From positions 37,208 to 101,207 of the forward strand of contig CAVKOU010000006.1 of the NCBI GenBank assembly GCA_963658085.1: a DNA stretch of 64,000 nucleotides. The letters are read 5' to 3'. Below, piece after piece: positions 15,303 to 24,512 of this stretch (its first letter is position 1; every line of letters begins with the position of its first letter). Below the pieces are notes generated by a model, which was not told the DNA's origin, did not search any database, and saw only the letters and a program-made list of their open reading frames with translations. The stretch comes from CAKRJP01 sp963658085 (lineage in GTDB: Bacteria > Bacillota > Clostridia > Lachnospirales > Lachnospiraceae). A program made the translations under genes and the position numbers.

Positions 15303-15353
15303 ATGTACAGAATTGCGTACATGAAAAAATAAGGATTGATATTGTGTTATTAT
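15303..15353 (+). promoter_or_regulatory. putative promoter and inverted repeat upstream of the exporter-like gene
   Basis: An extended -10 (TGT-TATTAT, 15345-15353) lies behind an inverted repeat ATGTAC...GTACAT (15303-15308/15317-15322) that could be an operator. The remainder of 15354-15503 holds only an A-rich leader and an RBS. Confidence 0.4.
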
Positions 15354-15503
15354 ACAAAAAGAGGAAAAAGTGAGTGCTAAATGATTAAAAAATGCACAAA
15401 AATTTACAAAAAATTTGCACGTTGGATTAAAACGAGAACCGAATAACACATTAGCGCTTAGAAACTGTTGAGAGGAAAACAAGTCTTTGGGAGGAAAAAC
15501 ATT

Positions 15504-16211
15504 ATGGGACCGCAAAAAATGCTAGATCAGGCAGAGATTGCAGACAAATGGAAGTTAACACCTTTTCGCGTATTTAAAATGCCGCAATTGACGGAGCGAA
15601 TGTGGAGAACAGCGTTAACAGTATTTATTACCGTACTAATCTACAAATTTCTACTGGGAGATCGGAATCCCTGTTTTGCGCTGATTGGAGCTGTATATGG
15701 GGTTGGAAGTCAGTTTGAAGAAGGGTTCCACAATGGGGTAAACCGTTTTATCGGAACCTTCGTAGGCGGTCTTATGGTGATCCCGTTTTACGGGTTGTGT
15801 AACAGTGAGCCATTTGGAATCCCGGATTTTATTTGGTTGGTTTTAGGACTGTGTATGGTATTATGGCTGAATCTGACGTTGGGTGCAGATTCTGCGATCC
15901 AGCCGGGAACTGTGGTATATTTTGTTGTAATGTTTACCATAGGAAAAGAAAATGTAGTATCTTATACGGTCTCTCGTATTTTAGATACCGGAGGTGGTGT
16001 ACTGGTCTCCTTGATTTTGACAGTATTGTTGCCGTCGGAACATGATAAGAAAAAAGGTCTTACAATCTTTACCACAGGAAAAGCTATACTTTATTCTTTC
16101 GAGTCTTATATGCATAAAAATAAAGTTTTTAGAGAAAATGAGATCAAGAATTTCGGTGAAAAAAAGTTTGGAAAAAAGAAATCTCAAGGACAAAAATTAA
16201 AAGAAAAATAA
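15504..16211 (+). CDS. aromatic-acid-exporter-family (FUSC-like) membrane protein
   Basis: 235 residues resembling the N-terminal membrane half of the ArAE/FUSC family. It has a short cytoplasmic start, then about four to six hydrophobic segments (RTALTVFITVLIYKFLLG, ALIGAVYGVGSQFEEG with the family's Gly-rich helix, NRFIGTFVGGLMVIPFYGL, and later ones), ending in a Lys-rich tail. Larger relatives export aromatic or phenolic acids; short ones like this are common in Clostridia and uncharacterised. ATG 15504 has GGGAGG 9 bases before it; a TTG at 15468 lacks a site. Substrate not assignable, although the window also encodes a hydroaromatic cluster. Confidence 0.78.
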   Translation: MGPQKMLDQAEIADKWKLTPFRVFKMPQLTERMWRTALTVFITVLIYKFLLGDRNPCFALIGAVYGVGSQFEEGFHNGVNRFIGTFVGGLMVIPFYGLCNSEPFGIPDFIWLVLGLCMVLWLNLTLGADSAIQPGTVVYFVVMFTIGKENVVSYTVSRILDTGGGVLVSLILTVLLPSEHDKKKGLTIFTTGKAILYSFESYMHKNKVFRENEIKNFGEKKFGKKKSQGQKLKEK

Positions 16212-16250
16212 TTATAGTTGGAAATATTTTCTTCTTCTTACCTGGTCATG

Positions 16251-16279
16251 TTGTGTTTTGAAAATCCATTGTCTATAAT
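16251..16279 (+). promoter_or_regulatory. promoter of lysC
   Basis: TTGTGT (16251-16256), a 17-base spacer and TATAAT (16274-16279). The leader is only about 25 bases, leaving no room for a lysine riboswitch. Confidence 0.6.
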
Positions 16280-16311
16280 AAACATATCATCCAACAGGAG
16301 AGGAAGAAAAT

Positions 16312-17514
16312 ATGTTAACAGTAATGAAATTTGGCGGAAGCTCCGTGGCTAATCTGGAACGAATTCGCAATGTGGCAGAACGCTGTATTGAGAAGCAGAA
16401 GGCTGGAAGTCAGGTGGTAGTGGTGCTTTCGGCCATGGGAAAAACCACAGATTCCCTGATTGCAAAAGCGAAGGAAATCTGTGAGCAGCCATCCAGACGA
16501 GAGATGGATATGCTATTGTCCACGGGGGAACAAGTATCTGTATCGTTAATGGCAATGACCATGATTTCTATGGGAGTCAGTGCCATTTCTCTAAATGCCT
16601 GGCAGGTTCCGATGTATACTACATCTGAGTATCAGGATGCGAAGTTTAGACGGATTCATACGGAACGGATCCGGAAGGAACTGGAGGCCAATAAAATCGT
16701 CATCGTGACAGGTTTCCAGGGGATCAACAAGTACGAGGATATTACCACTTTAGGTCGTGGAGGTTCGGATACAACAGCGGTGGCATTAGCGGCAGAGCTT
16801 CGAGCAGATGTCTGTGAAATCTATACAGACGTAGACGGTGTTTATACGGCAGATCCACGAGTGGTTCCTGGCGCAAGAAAGATGGAAGAAGTAACCTATG
16901 ATGAGATGCTTGAAATGGCGTCTTTGGGGGCAAAGGTTCTTCATAGCAGATGTGTGGAAATTGCAAAGAAATATGGAGTTGAATTACTAGTATGCTCCAG
17001 TTTGAATCGCAATGCAGGAACGTTGGTAAAGGAGAAAACAAAGATGGAGAAAATGTTGATTAGTGGAGTTGCAGCCGACAAAAATGTAGCGAAGATTCGG
17101 GTGGCAGGTCTTAATAATGACCCAGATAGTACCTTCAGATTTTTGAATTTATTAGATAAGAATCATTTGAATATTGATGTTATGATACAGTCCTTAGGAA
17201 AAGATGGAACGAAATCGTTGTCCTTTACGGTGGCAAAGACAGATCTTCTTAGAACCATTGATCTTCTAAACGATAACAAAGATCTTTTGGGAATTAAGAA
17301 ATTAGATTATGATGAGAACGTGGCGAAAGTTTCTGTAATCGGGGCTGGTATTCGTTCTCATTCTGGTGTGGCAGCTAAAATGTTCGGGGCCCTGGCCAGT
17401 GCGGGAATCAATTCGGAGATGGTTACCACCTCGGAAATCCGGATTACTGTTCTTATTAACGAGGCTTATTGTGATCAGGCCATGAAGGCTATTCATGAAA
17501 CATTTTTGGAGTAA
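16312..17514 (+). CDS. lysC: aspartate kinase
   Basis: A 400-residue enzyme that phosphorylates aspartate, the first step to Lys, Met, Thr and diaminopimelate. Features: MKFGGSSVAN at the start, the substrate loop TTLGRGGSDTTAVALAA, the TDVDGVYTADPR nucleotide region, and two C-terminal ACT domains (from about residue 260, with the second containing GAGIRSHSGVAAKMFGAL) for feedback control. There are no other lysine or DAP genes beside it. It has its own promoter and terminator. Confidence 0.95.
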   Translation: MLTVMKFGGSSVANLERIRNVAERCIEKQKAGSQVVVVLSAMGKTTDSLIAKAKEICEQPSRREMDMLLSTGEQVSVSLMAMTMISMGVSAISLNAWQVPMYTTSEYQDAKFRRIHTERIRKELEANKIVIVTGFQGINKYEDITTLGRGGSDTTAVALAAELRADVCEIYTDVDGVYTADPRVVPGARKMEEVTYDEMLEMASLGAKVLHSRCVEIAKKYGVELLVCSSLNRNAGTLVKEKTKMEKMLISGVAADKNVAKIRVAGLNNDPDSTFRFLNLLDKNHLNIDVMIQSLGKDGTKSLSFTVAKTDLLRTIDLLNDNKDLLGIKKLDYDENVAKVSVIGAGIRSHSGVAAKMFGALASAGINSEMVTTSEIRITVLINEAYCDQAMKAIHETFLE

Positions 17515-17555
17515 GAACAAGAATAAGAGCAAGAATAAGAATAAGAGTAAGAATA
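17512..17555 (+). repeat. purine microsatellite after lysC
   Basis: About seven copies of AAGAAT/AAGAGC/AAGAGT-type hexanucleotides run from the stop codon to the terminator. Pure purine on this strand. Confidence 0.85.
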
Positions 17556-17560
17556 TGGAG

Positions 17561-17592
17561 AAAGGGTTGGCATTTAACTGCCAACCCTTTTT
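17561..17592 (+). terminator. terminator of lysC
   Basis: AAGGGTTGGCA pairs with TGCCAACCCTT, followed by T5. The 260 bases from here to the tRNA-Arg terminator show no gene or convincing site. Confidence 0.9.
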
Positions 17593-17856
17593 GAGGAAAA
17601 GATTTATGCTAAACATTATAAAAATGGAATTGTTTGGTGAAGCTCAGCAATTATGCCGGTCTCTGTGACGTTCAACACAACTGCCGTCTTCTGTATTTGA
17701 TACATTTATTATACGAAGGAAATATGACTAAGGTATGACAAGCAAGGAAAGACTTTATGAAGTATCTTAAGAAAAACAGAAGAAAACATAAAGGGATAGC
17801 AAGAAATATTGATAGAGTGAGATCTGCAAGTGTAAATTTAGCACATATGCTATACC

Positions 17857-17889
17857 ACAAAAAAAGCAACCGACAATGTCGATTGCTTT
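17857..17889 (-). terminator. terminator of tRNA-Arg
   Basis: AAAGCAACCGACA pairs with TGTCGATTGCTTT with one wobble; on the minus strand a T7 run follows. Confidence 0.85.
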
Positions 17890-17893
17890 AAGA

Positions 17894-17967
17894 CGTGGGC
17901 GAGAGGATTCGAACCCCCGACCTTTTGGTCCGTAGCCAAACGCTCTATCCAGCTGAGCTACGCCCAC
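17894..17967 (-). tRNA. tRNA-Arg (anticodon ACG)
   Basis: Minus-strand cloverleaf: acceptor GTGGGCG/CGCCCAC, D-arm GCTCAGCTGGATAGAGC, anticodon stem TTTGG/CCAAA around loop CTACGGA (anticodon ACG, read as ICG) and T-arm with GGTTCGAATCC. No CCA is encoded. Confidence 0.97.
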
Positions 17968-17998
17968 ATTTTGTTGCGTTTGCTTCACAACAAAAATT

Positions 17999-18027
17999 AT
18001 TATAAGGGAACAATATCTATTTGTCAA
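17999..18027 (-). promoter_or_regulatory. consensus promoter of tRNA-Arg
   Basis: On the minus strand, a perfect TTGACA (18022-18027), a 17-base spacer and a perfect TATAAT (17999-18004), about 30 bases upstream of the tRNA. Confidence 0.92.
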
Positions 18028-18131
18028 CGGATTTTTTTGGTTTTTTTCAAATTTTTGAAAATTTTTTAAAACTTCTTTTACAGGAAAATATTTCCTTGTG
18101 ATATAATCCTTAAAGAAAGAGTGAGGTTATC

Positions 18132-19022
18132 ATGGAACGCATTTTAGATTATATAATTACAGAAGAATATGAAGGCCTTAAGATTAGTCAGTTTCTTGCT
18201 CGTCAGGGATTTTCTCTACAGAATATGACACTATTAAAGAAAATGCCGGAGAATACCCTGTTAAATGGCAAGTTCGTTCATCTGAAGGAAAAAATAAATG
18301 TAGGGGATCATTTGCGGATTCATATACAGGAACAGGAAAGCTCAAAGAAAATTCCACCGGTGAAGCTTCCCTTGGATATTATTTATGAGGACGAGGATCT
18401 TATGGTGATCAATAAGCCGGCAGGAATGCCTATTCATCCTTCTCAAAATAATTACGAGAATTCTATGGCAAATGCCTTGGCCTGGTATTTTAAAAAGAAG
18501 GGACAAGCCTTTATCTTTCGATGCGCAAACCGGTTGGACCGAGATACCTCCGGTCTTACCATTGTGTCAAAACATATGCTCAGTGGAAATATCATTTCTA
18601 CCATGACGGCAAAAAGAGAGATTCACCGGGAATATCTGGCAATTTGCAGAGGCAGTGTAACTCCAAAAGAAGGCGTAATCGATGCACCTTTAGAGAGAAA
18701 GGGAACCTCTATTATAGAGCGGGAGGTGAATTTTCAAACAGGAGAGCGGGCGGTTACCCATTATCAGGTGGTGGAAGAGAAGAATGGACATAGTCTTGTG
18801 AGGTTAGTGTTGGAGACGGGAAGAACCCACCAGATACGGGTTCATTTGAAATATTTGGGATTCCCTTTAGCAGGAGATTATCTTTATAATCCAGATATGG
18901 AATATATCAGACGACAGGCTCTTCATGCTTATAGACTAACCTTTAGGCATCCTGTGACAGGGAAGGATATGGAGTTTATAGCTCCTATGCCGGGGGATAT
19001 GAAGAGAATTCTTGCTCCGTAA
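18132..19022 (+). CDS. RluA-family rRNA/tRNA pseudouridine synthase
   Basis: 296 residues. An S4-like N-terminus (ISQFLARQGFSLQN ... NVGDHLRIHI) is followed by the catalytic domain with IIYEDEDLMVINKPAGMPIHPS, the active-site motif ANRLDRDTSGL (Asp nucleophile; HRLD in most relatives, here NRLD), and RTHQIRVHLKYLGFPLAGD. It converts specific uridines in structured RNA to pseudouridine; which position (RluC/RluD-like) cannot be told. The hairpin terminator starts inside the last codons. Confidence 0.9.
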   Translation: MERILDYIITEEYEGLKISQFLARQGFSLQNMTLLKKMPENTLLNGKFVHLKEKINVGDHLRIHIQEQESSKKIPPVKLPLDIIYEDEDLMVINKPAGMPIHPSQNNYENSMANALAWYFKKKGQAFIFRCANRLDRDTSGLTIVSKHMLSGNIISTMTAKREIHREYLAICRGSVTPKEGVIDAPLERKGTSIIEREVNFQTGERAVTHYQVVEEKNGHSLVRLVLETGRTHQIRVHLKYLGFPLAGDYLYNPDMEYIRRQALHAYRLTFRHPVTGKDMEFIAPMPGDMKRILAP

Positions 19023-19038
19023 CTTACGGGGCTTTCTT
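19014..19038 (+). terminator. terminator overlapping the stop codon of the pseudouridine synthase
   Basis: GCTCCGT (19014-19020) pairs with ACGGGGC (19026-19032) around AACTT, then TTTCTTT. The stop codon sits in the hairpin. Confidence 0.7.
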
Positions 19039-19075
19039 TATGAAGAGAAAATTTAGAAATGATTTCTTTCTTAGG

Positions 19076-19102
19076 AGGAGTGCCTTGTATAAAGGTACTC
19101 CT
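19076..19102 (+). terminator. second hairpin downstream of the pseudouridine synthase
   Basis: AGGAGTGCCTT (19076-19086) pairs with AAGGTACTCCT (19092-19102) around a short loop. The T-run is weak. The remaining 300 bases to the next gene hold only AT-rich sequence with a TATAAT near 19365. Confidence 0.5.
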
Positions 19103-19422
19103 TTGTGCATGTTTCACGAGATTTTTCAATTTCTAAAATAGGGGTTGATTTATTTGGAAAAGATCATTATCATAGGATTCACTTACCAATTCTGGTAAAT
19201 TCAATAAGAATTATTAATCTATAAAAGAAGTTTTCGGGGGATTACTTCTAAATAGAGGATTCAGCCTGTCGATATCCGACTTTTTTTCTAACTTACAATT
19301 TACTATTTAGCTTTCCGTGCGAAAAATCAATGATCTGCGGTTCTGAAATAGGTTTCAATGAAAATATAATATAGAGCAAGGAAATGATTGCATGAATATC
19401 TAGGAAAAGATGGAGGTGCAGT

Positions 19423-21114
19423 ATGGGGAAAAAAGATGGATTTGATGTATTGCGATTAATCGAGCATGGAGATGTCTGCTATGTCAGTTCAGAGTATTTA
19501 CCGGGGAAACAGTTGGTTTATTGGTTAAAAGAAGGGAAAACTCTAAGGAAAGAGATTTTGTATCAATGGCTTCGGGATATGGTGAAACAGTTGATGAGGA
19601 TTTATCGGTGTCAGGGAAACCAGGGCTATGGATATGTGAATCCTTATTGTATTTTGATTGCGGAGGATTGCAGCTTGTTTTATCTAGACATGAATGCTAG
19701 GTCCAATGAAGAAATTTTAAAGCAGATGAGTCAGGATCCTGTGATTCGTCATTATTTTATTTCTGAGGAATCTACTGATTGTAAACAGAGAAACTTAAAA
19801 GGAGAACTTTACGGCATGGGAAAGACTGTACAGTATATTCTTGCTACGGCTTATATACGCCCGGAACTTACCAGGAGGGAGGAGCGGAAATTAGAAAAAT
19901 TTATTTCCAAATGCTTGGGACAGACGGGGAAAAAAGAGTTACAGAATGTCTCGCAACTTCTTCCTTATCTTCCGGAGCCGGCGGGAACGGGGAATAAGCT
20001 TGTGGCCGGAAAAACGATGAAGGTTTCCGTGAAAATTGGAATTGCTGTAGTGGTGCTAGTGGTGGCTGCAGGGGTCCACGTTTTTGCTTTTAAGGGAGAA
20101 ATACCTTCTAAAACTGATCAAGCTGTAGCCGATGAGGAAGCTTCGCAAACATCAGAGGAACAAGAATTATCGCTCGAAAGTACAAAATCGGAGTCTTTGG
20201 AGCAGAAAGAAGAAGCCAAAGAGAAAGAGGCCATTCTTGAACAATCAGATGTAACGGTCATAAAGCTTGCTTTGAATTACTTCCTAGAGTTAGATCAACC
20301 GACAAAGGCTCTAAATGTTTTGAAGGAAAGTTTAGATGGATCAAACATTAAGAGAGAGGAGATGGAGGCTCTGGCTTGTGTTATACAGGCTTTTTTGAAT
20401 CAGGATGAACAATTATCTGATGAGGAGGATTTTAGAACGGTTGAAAAGGCATTAGAAGTGATGGAAAATGACAAGGAGATTATAGAAGATCAGGAAAAAG
20501 CATGGTGCCTGGTGAGAGGTTTTGGAATTTTAACAGAGAAGAGCAAAATTCTTGTGGAGGAGGATGAAGAGTCATTTCTTAGTTCAAAATATGCCAATCG
20601 AGTTATCGCTACAGGGGAAGAGTATCTTCAAAAATTGGGGATTGAATTTCCGATGGAAAAAGACTTAGGGATAAATGTAAAACTTTTAGAGGAAGAAAGG
20701 TCAGAAAAAGCTATAAAAGAAATAAAGCAAACTATGGCAAAAGCCTATGAGGCAAAAGGTAATTTCCAGTTGGCGGTGGAAGAATGGCAAGCTATTCTTG
20801 ATGAATCTACAGAGTGGGGAGAGCGAGAAGAAATCTATGTAAAAATAGAGGATCTGTATGAAGCAGATGGACAGATAGACAAAGCCGGTAATATCTGTAC
20901 GCAGGGGCTTAAAGATTGCTACGAATCCTGGACTCTTAGGAAAATTCATATTCGACTTTTATGCAGTGATAAAGGAATGGATCGAGGAATATGTGCCCAG
21001 ACTATCAAGGACTATTTAGGACAGTATCCTGATCTTAAAGAGGATGAAGAATTCAAAGAATTGCAAGAGCAGTATGGCATAAAGATTGATGGAGAGACAG
21101 TGACAGTGAAGTAG
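19423..21114 (+). CDS. pseudokinase-like membrane protein with TPR-like extracytoplasmic region
   Basis: A 563-residue protein I cannot place in a named family. Residues 1-190 look like a degenerate protein-kinase fold: LPGKQLVYWLKEG at the hinge, GYGYVNPYCILIAEDCSLFYLDMN where HRD...N and DFG would lie, but with the catalytic residues absent. One membrane helix lies at about 204-224, then an acidic Glu/Ser linker. Helical pairs at about 280-560 resemble tetratricopeptide repeats (ALNYFLELDQPTKALNVLKE, AYEAKGNFQLAVEEWQAIL). The layout recalls pseudokinase scaffold proteins of secretion or signalling complexes. It is monocistronic, ended by a strong hairpin. Confidence 0.7.
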   Translation: MGKKDGFDVLRLIEHGDVCYVSSEYLPGKQLVYWLKEGKTLRKEILYQWLRDMVKQLMRIYRCQGNQGYGYVNPYCILIAEDCSLFYLDMNARSNEEILKQMSQDPVIRHYFISEESTDCKQRNLKGELYGMGKTVQYILATAYIRPELTRREERKLEKFISKCLGQTGKKELQNVSQLLPYLPEPAGTGNKLVAGKTMKVSVKIGIAVVVLVVAAGVHVFAFKGEIPSKTDQAVADEEASQTSEEQELSLESTKSESLEQKEEAKEKEAILEQSDVTVIKLALNYFLELDQPTKALNVLKESLDGSNIKREEMEALACVIQAFLNQDEQLSDEEDFRTVEKALEVMENDKEIIEDQEKAWCLVRGFGILTEKSKILVEEDEESFLSSKYANRVIATGEEYLQKLGIEFPMEKDLGINVKLLEEERSEKAIKEIKQTMAKAYEAKGNFQLAVEEWQAILDESTEWGEREEIYVKIEDLYEADGQIDKAGNICTQGLKDCYESWTLRKIHIRLLCSDKGMDRGICAQTIKDYLGQYPDLKEDEEFKELQEQYGIKIDGETVTVK

Positions 21115-21128
21115 TCATTAAAGTGCAA

Positions 21129-21158
21129 CCGCCTGTATGTAATAAAACATACAGGCGG
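21129..21158. terminator. bidirectional terminator
   Basis: CCGCCTGTATGT (21129-21140) pairs perfectly with ACATACAGGCGG (21147-21158). It lies between convergent genes. Confidence 0.8.
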
Positions 21159-21186
21159 TCAATGACTTTTCGGATAAATGGAAAGA

Positions 21187-22491
21187 TTAGTACATGATCA
21201 TGGCTACGATAACGGCAACTAAAGAGCCAACCATCGGAGCGAATACAGATGTCATAAATACATACCAGTAGCTTTCTGCTAAGGAAAGATCCATCCAGCG
21301 AAGCTGTGCTACCATACCACCGGCATTTGGAAGAGTGTTCATACCTGTTGCACAAGCAGGGGCTAATCTGTGAAGAGCACCTGCGCTTGCGCCCTTGGCA
21401 ATAAGACCATCTGAAAGATGTTCAAAGAACATAGCAATGGCAGATGTACCACTTCCCAGGATACCAGCCAGGATATTTAATCCTAGGAATTCTGTTAAAT
21501 AAGGATTCATCTTGAGTCCCATAACGAAGTCAATGATGCTCTGGAATCCAGGACAAGACTGTAAAACGCCGGAGAATCCTAAGATGGCAGCGGCCATAAC
21601 TGTTGCACCGATTCCGTTGTTGACACCTTTTTCCAGGATTTTTGCAACACTACCTACCTGTTTGTGGCAGAGAGCAACAATGACTACAGAACCGATGAAA
21701 AGGCTCATAACTACTACTGCATTTGTTTCCATTTCTGTAAAATTAGAAAGACCAAGTACAAGAATAACTACTAACACAAATGGAATCAAAGCGACAAAGA
21801 AGGATGGAAGATCATCTCTTGTAGGCTCAATCTTTACCGGTTTTGATTCGTCGATAGCAGTCCCCTCTTTGATGGCAGCTTTTTTAGCAGCATAAACCAT
21901 ATAGAAGTATCCGATCGCAAAGGATACAAGGAAAGCAACCCATCCAAGAACCGGAGCACTTCCCATGGAAGTTCCTAAATATTGAGCTGGCATAATATTT
22001 GTAATATTAATAGCATATGGAATCATAGCAGAGCATGTAGCACCGATAAAGATGATTCCGGGAATCATACGGTAAGGGTATCCGGCTTGCTTCATCATGA
22101 TGGTAGCAATAGGAGCTAAAACAAAGAGAACAACGAAACCGGAAACTCCTACGTAAACGAATACAGTTGCAATGAGAGCGATTGAAAAAATAACTCTTTT
22201 AGCTCCTAGTTTTTCGGTAATAACATTGGCGATAGATTCTGCACATCCGGAGGCTGCCATAAGCTCACCGAATACAGCACCGATTACCAGTACGAATACA
22301 TTGTTTTGAATAAATCCTACATATCCGGTAGCATAGGAGGTAAGAGATGCCCACCAATCCATCCAGCTAGTTAAGATAATAATGAAAGAAACTAAGATGG
22401 TAGATGTAAATACGTCCAGTCCCTTCCAGATTGCGACTACGAAGATTACCGCTGCTGCCAGTAATCCAAGAACTGAAATTGCTGTTGCCAT
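21187..22491 (-). CDS. GntP-family organic-acid permease
   Basis: A 434-residue integral membrane protein with about 11-12 hydrophobic segments and GntP-family features: the Gly/Ala-rich first helix, GAVFGELMAASGCAESIANVI after helix two, and the C-terminal GSGTSAIAMFFEHL and HRLAPACATGMNTLPNAG segments. GntP members take up gluconate and other sugar or hydroxy acids with protons. It sits 6 bases behind an alpha/beta hydrolase and in the same block as aroD/aroE-type genes, so a hydroaromatic acid such as quinate or shikimate, or the acid released by the hydrolase, is the likely substrate (inference). Confidence 0.85.
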   Translation of the reverse strand: MATAISVLGLLAAAVIFVVAIWKGLDVFTSTILVSFIIILTSWMDWWASLTSYATGYVGFIQNNVFVLVIGAVFGELMAASGCAESIANVITEKLGAKRVIFSIALIATVFVYVGVSGFVVLFVLAPIATIMMKQAGYPYRMIPGIIFIGATCSAMIPYAINITNIMPAQYLGTSMGSAPVLGWVAFLVSFAIGYFYMVYAAKKAAIKEGTAIDESKPVKIEPTRDDLPSFFVALIPFVLVVILVLGLSNFTEMETNAVVVMSLFIGSVVIVALCHKQVGSVAKILEKGVNNGIGATVMAAAILGFSGVLQSCPGFQSIIDFVMGLKMNPYLTEFLGLNILAGILGSGTSAIAMFFEHLSDGLIAKGASAGALHRLAPACATGMNTLPNAGGMVAQLRWMDLSLAESYWYVFMTSVFAPMVGSLVAVIVAMIMY

Positions 22492-22497
22492 AATAAC

Positions 22498-23484
22498 TTA
22501 TTCCTCACTTTCTCCTACGAGGCGGATATTGCCAAGAGGTTTTCTATATGGATTTGATCCATTGTAAAAATGCTTATCCAAGAAATCGATACAGCGTTCA
22601 ATATTTTCGTTTGCTTTAATGACCTGTGAACCATGAGGTTCTCCTTCGAAAAGATCTAGTTCGATGCGATCAGGACCGCATACTGCAGAAACTTTTTCTT
22701 TCATATAGACAGATTGATGATAATCAATTACCAGATCATTTGTTCCGTGTTGCATCAGCATAGGGGGACAATCTTCTTTTACATGGGCAATTGGACTAAC
22801 CTTGGCAGTTCTTTCGGGATAGAAAATTGGGTTATAACCTAAGAGGGTGGTAAACATGGAGTCATTGTTTTCTCCATCGCCAGGCATCATGCCTTTTCCG
22901 GCACCGGTTTTTAGCCGGACCTCATAGATATCGGATCCGAATTGTTCGGCAGAACATAACTCGCTGATGGAATACCATGCAATTGCTAAATTGACTTTAG
23001 AAGAAGCCTCGACACCTACGGATAGATCATCCATATCTTCTTCGTCACCGGTAACAGCCAGTAACTGTGTGACAGTTCCGCCGGCAGAGTTGCCCCATAC
23101 AGCGAATCGCTCAGGATCCAAATTCAGTTCCTTTGCATTGGCTCTTAAGTAGCGGATGGCTGCCTTCCCGTCAATTAACTGTGCTGGCCACTGGGCTTCC
23201 TGCATTAAACGATACTCTACTGTTGCTACAGCGTATCCTTGCGTTACAGGCTGACACATGGACTTAATGTAGTGTGTTCGCTTGTGACCGGCAGCGAAAG
23301 CACCTCCATGAAGTACGATGACCAAAGGATAAGGGCCTTCTCCGGCATCTGGATAAAAGATATCCAGGATTTGATTTTCGGATTCATTTGCATAGTGTAA
23401 ATCTAATTTTACACTTGCAAACTGGGTGACATCCATTTCGGGTTCTTTTGCCAAAAAAGCTTCTCTGTTGTTGAATTTTTCCAC
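22498..23484 (-). CDS. alpha/beta hydrolase (HSL/BD-FAE-type carboxylesterase)
   Basis: A 328-residue soluble esterase. The oxyanion motif LHGGAFAAGHK, nucleophile elbow GNSAGG, Asp in GTNDLVIDYHQS and His in EPHGSQV give a full triad of the hormone-sensitive-lipase-like group. I chose GTG at 23484 because TGGGAGG lies 8 bases before it; the longer reading would start at a TTG within that site. Located between aroD and the permease, it may cleave an ester of a hydroaromatic acid, for example a caffeoyl-quinate type (inference from context only). Confidence 0.85.
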   Translation of the reverse strand: MEKFNNREAFLAKEPEMDVTQFASVKLDLHYANESENQILDIFYPDAGEGPYPLVIVLHGGAFAAGHKRTHYIKSMCQPVTQGYAVATVEYRLMQEAQWPAQLIDGKAAIRYLRANAKELNLDPERFAVWGNSAGGTVTQLLAVTGDEEDMDDLSVGVEASSKVNLAIAWYSISELCSAEQFGSDIYEVRLKTGAGKGMMPGDGENNDSMFTTLLGYNPIFYPERTAKVSPIAHVKEDCPPMLMQHGTNDLVIDYHQSVYMKEKVSAVCGPDRIELDLFEGEPHGSQVIKANENIERCIDFLDKHFYNGSNPYRKPLGNIRLVGESEE

Positions 23485-23550
23485 TAGATAAACCTCCCAC
23501 AATTGTTTGAAATTATATAAACTTGTATATTTTTTAACATATCAAAGCGT

Positions 23551-23598
23551 AAAAACATGCCCATCCATGAATGACATGCGTAAACACGAATGAGCATG
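23551..23598 (-). terminator. hairpin downstream of aroD
   Basis: On the minus strand CATGCTCAT pairs with ATGGGCATG and is followed by TTTTT. It separates aroD from the hydrolase-permease pair, perhaps with read-through. Confidence 0.65.
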
Positions 23599-23617
23599 GA
23601 AAATCTTAGTTGTAAAC

Positions 23618-24397
23618 TTAGAAATCGTAAGAAATCTTAAAGCTTTTGTGTAATAAGCTAAGAGCTGTTGCTAAGTCTTTCACTTCCATCTGACCTGGAG
23701 CAGAAGCCTTTTTTGCAGCTCCGAAAGTCATAGAAGAACCGAATACCTCACCGCAGAGACGGCTGATGACACCGGTTCCTGCCATAGACATAGTGATGAT
23801 CGGACGGTCTGCATAATTTGTTGCCATCTCTTCTGTAGCAGCAAGTAATGTGAGAACATCTTTCTTAGACTGTGGCATAACGGCAATCTTTGGAATGTCA
23901 GCTCCCATATCCTGCATCTTGCGAAGGCGGTAAACAATATCTGACTGTGCAGGGGTCTTGTCGAAGTCATGGTTGGATGCAACAACTTTAACTCCGGCAG
24001 CATGAGCTCCGTCGATGATTGTTCTAACGATGTCATCACCGGTAAAGATCTCTACATCAATAAGGTCAACAAGACCTGTCTGTGCAGCCTTGATGTTTAA
24101 CTGTGTATAGTCTTCTGGAGAGATGGGTTTTTCACCACCTTCTTTAGAAGTGCGGAAGGTCATAAGAATTGGTGTATTTCCAAGCGCTTTGCGAAGATCT
24201 TTTAAAACATCCTCAACCTTAGCGAAATCAAAAACTCCTTCAAACCAGTCTACACGCCACTCAACAACGTCTAGCGGAATGGAATCAAAAGTTTTTGCTT
24301 CGGAAATAATATCTTTCTTTGTAACTCCGACAATAGGTACAATGATTTTTGGTGCTCCGGCACCAATTTCAATGTCTCTGACTTTAACTGTGTTCAT
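23618..24397 (-). CDS. aroD: type I 3-dehydroquinate dehydratase
   Basis: 259 residues; a Schiff-base class I enzyme converting 3-dehydroquinate to 3-dehydroshikimate. Motifs: VEWRVDWFE near the N-terminal third, the catalytic His in VASNHDFDKTP, the Schiff-base Lys in PKIAVMPQSKKD, and MSMAGTGVISR. ATG 24397 follows AAAGGAG; a longer reading lacks a site. The neighbours are not the usual aroABCK biosynthetic genes but a LysR regulator, a permease, an esterase, an old-yellow enzyme and an AroE-like enzyme, which argues for a catabolic role. Confidence 0.93.
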   Translation of the reverse strand: MNTVKVRDIEIGAGAPKIIVPIVGVTKKDIISEAKTFDSIPLDVVEWRVDWFEGVFDFAKVEDVLKDLRKALGNTPILMTFRTSKEGGEKPISPEDYTQLNIKAAQTGLVDLIDVEIFTGDDIVRTIIDGAHAAGVKVVASNHDFDKTPAQSDIVYRLRKMQDMGADIPKIAVMPQSKKDVLTLLAATEEMATNYADRPIITMSMAGTGVISRLCGEVFGSSMTFGAAKKASAPGQMEVKDLATALSLLHKSFKISYDF

Positions 24398-24481
24398 AAC
24401 AAACTCTCCTTTTCGTAGTTGTGGTTTTCTCATTCTTTGTCTAAGCTAGATCTATAGAAAACGCTGTATTCCATACGGTTT

Positions 24482-24492
24482 TGTCACAAACG
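24482..24492. promoter_or_regulatory. candidate LysR site, copy 1 (TGTCACAAACG)
   Basis: TGTCACAAACG in the aroD/lysR divergent space recurs at 25623-25633 before the oxidoreductase gene. Confidence 0.4.
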
Positions 24493-24512
24493 TTGGAAAT
24501 GCAATGAATAGT

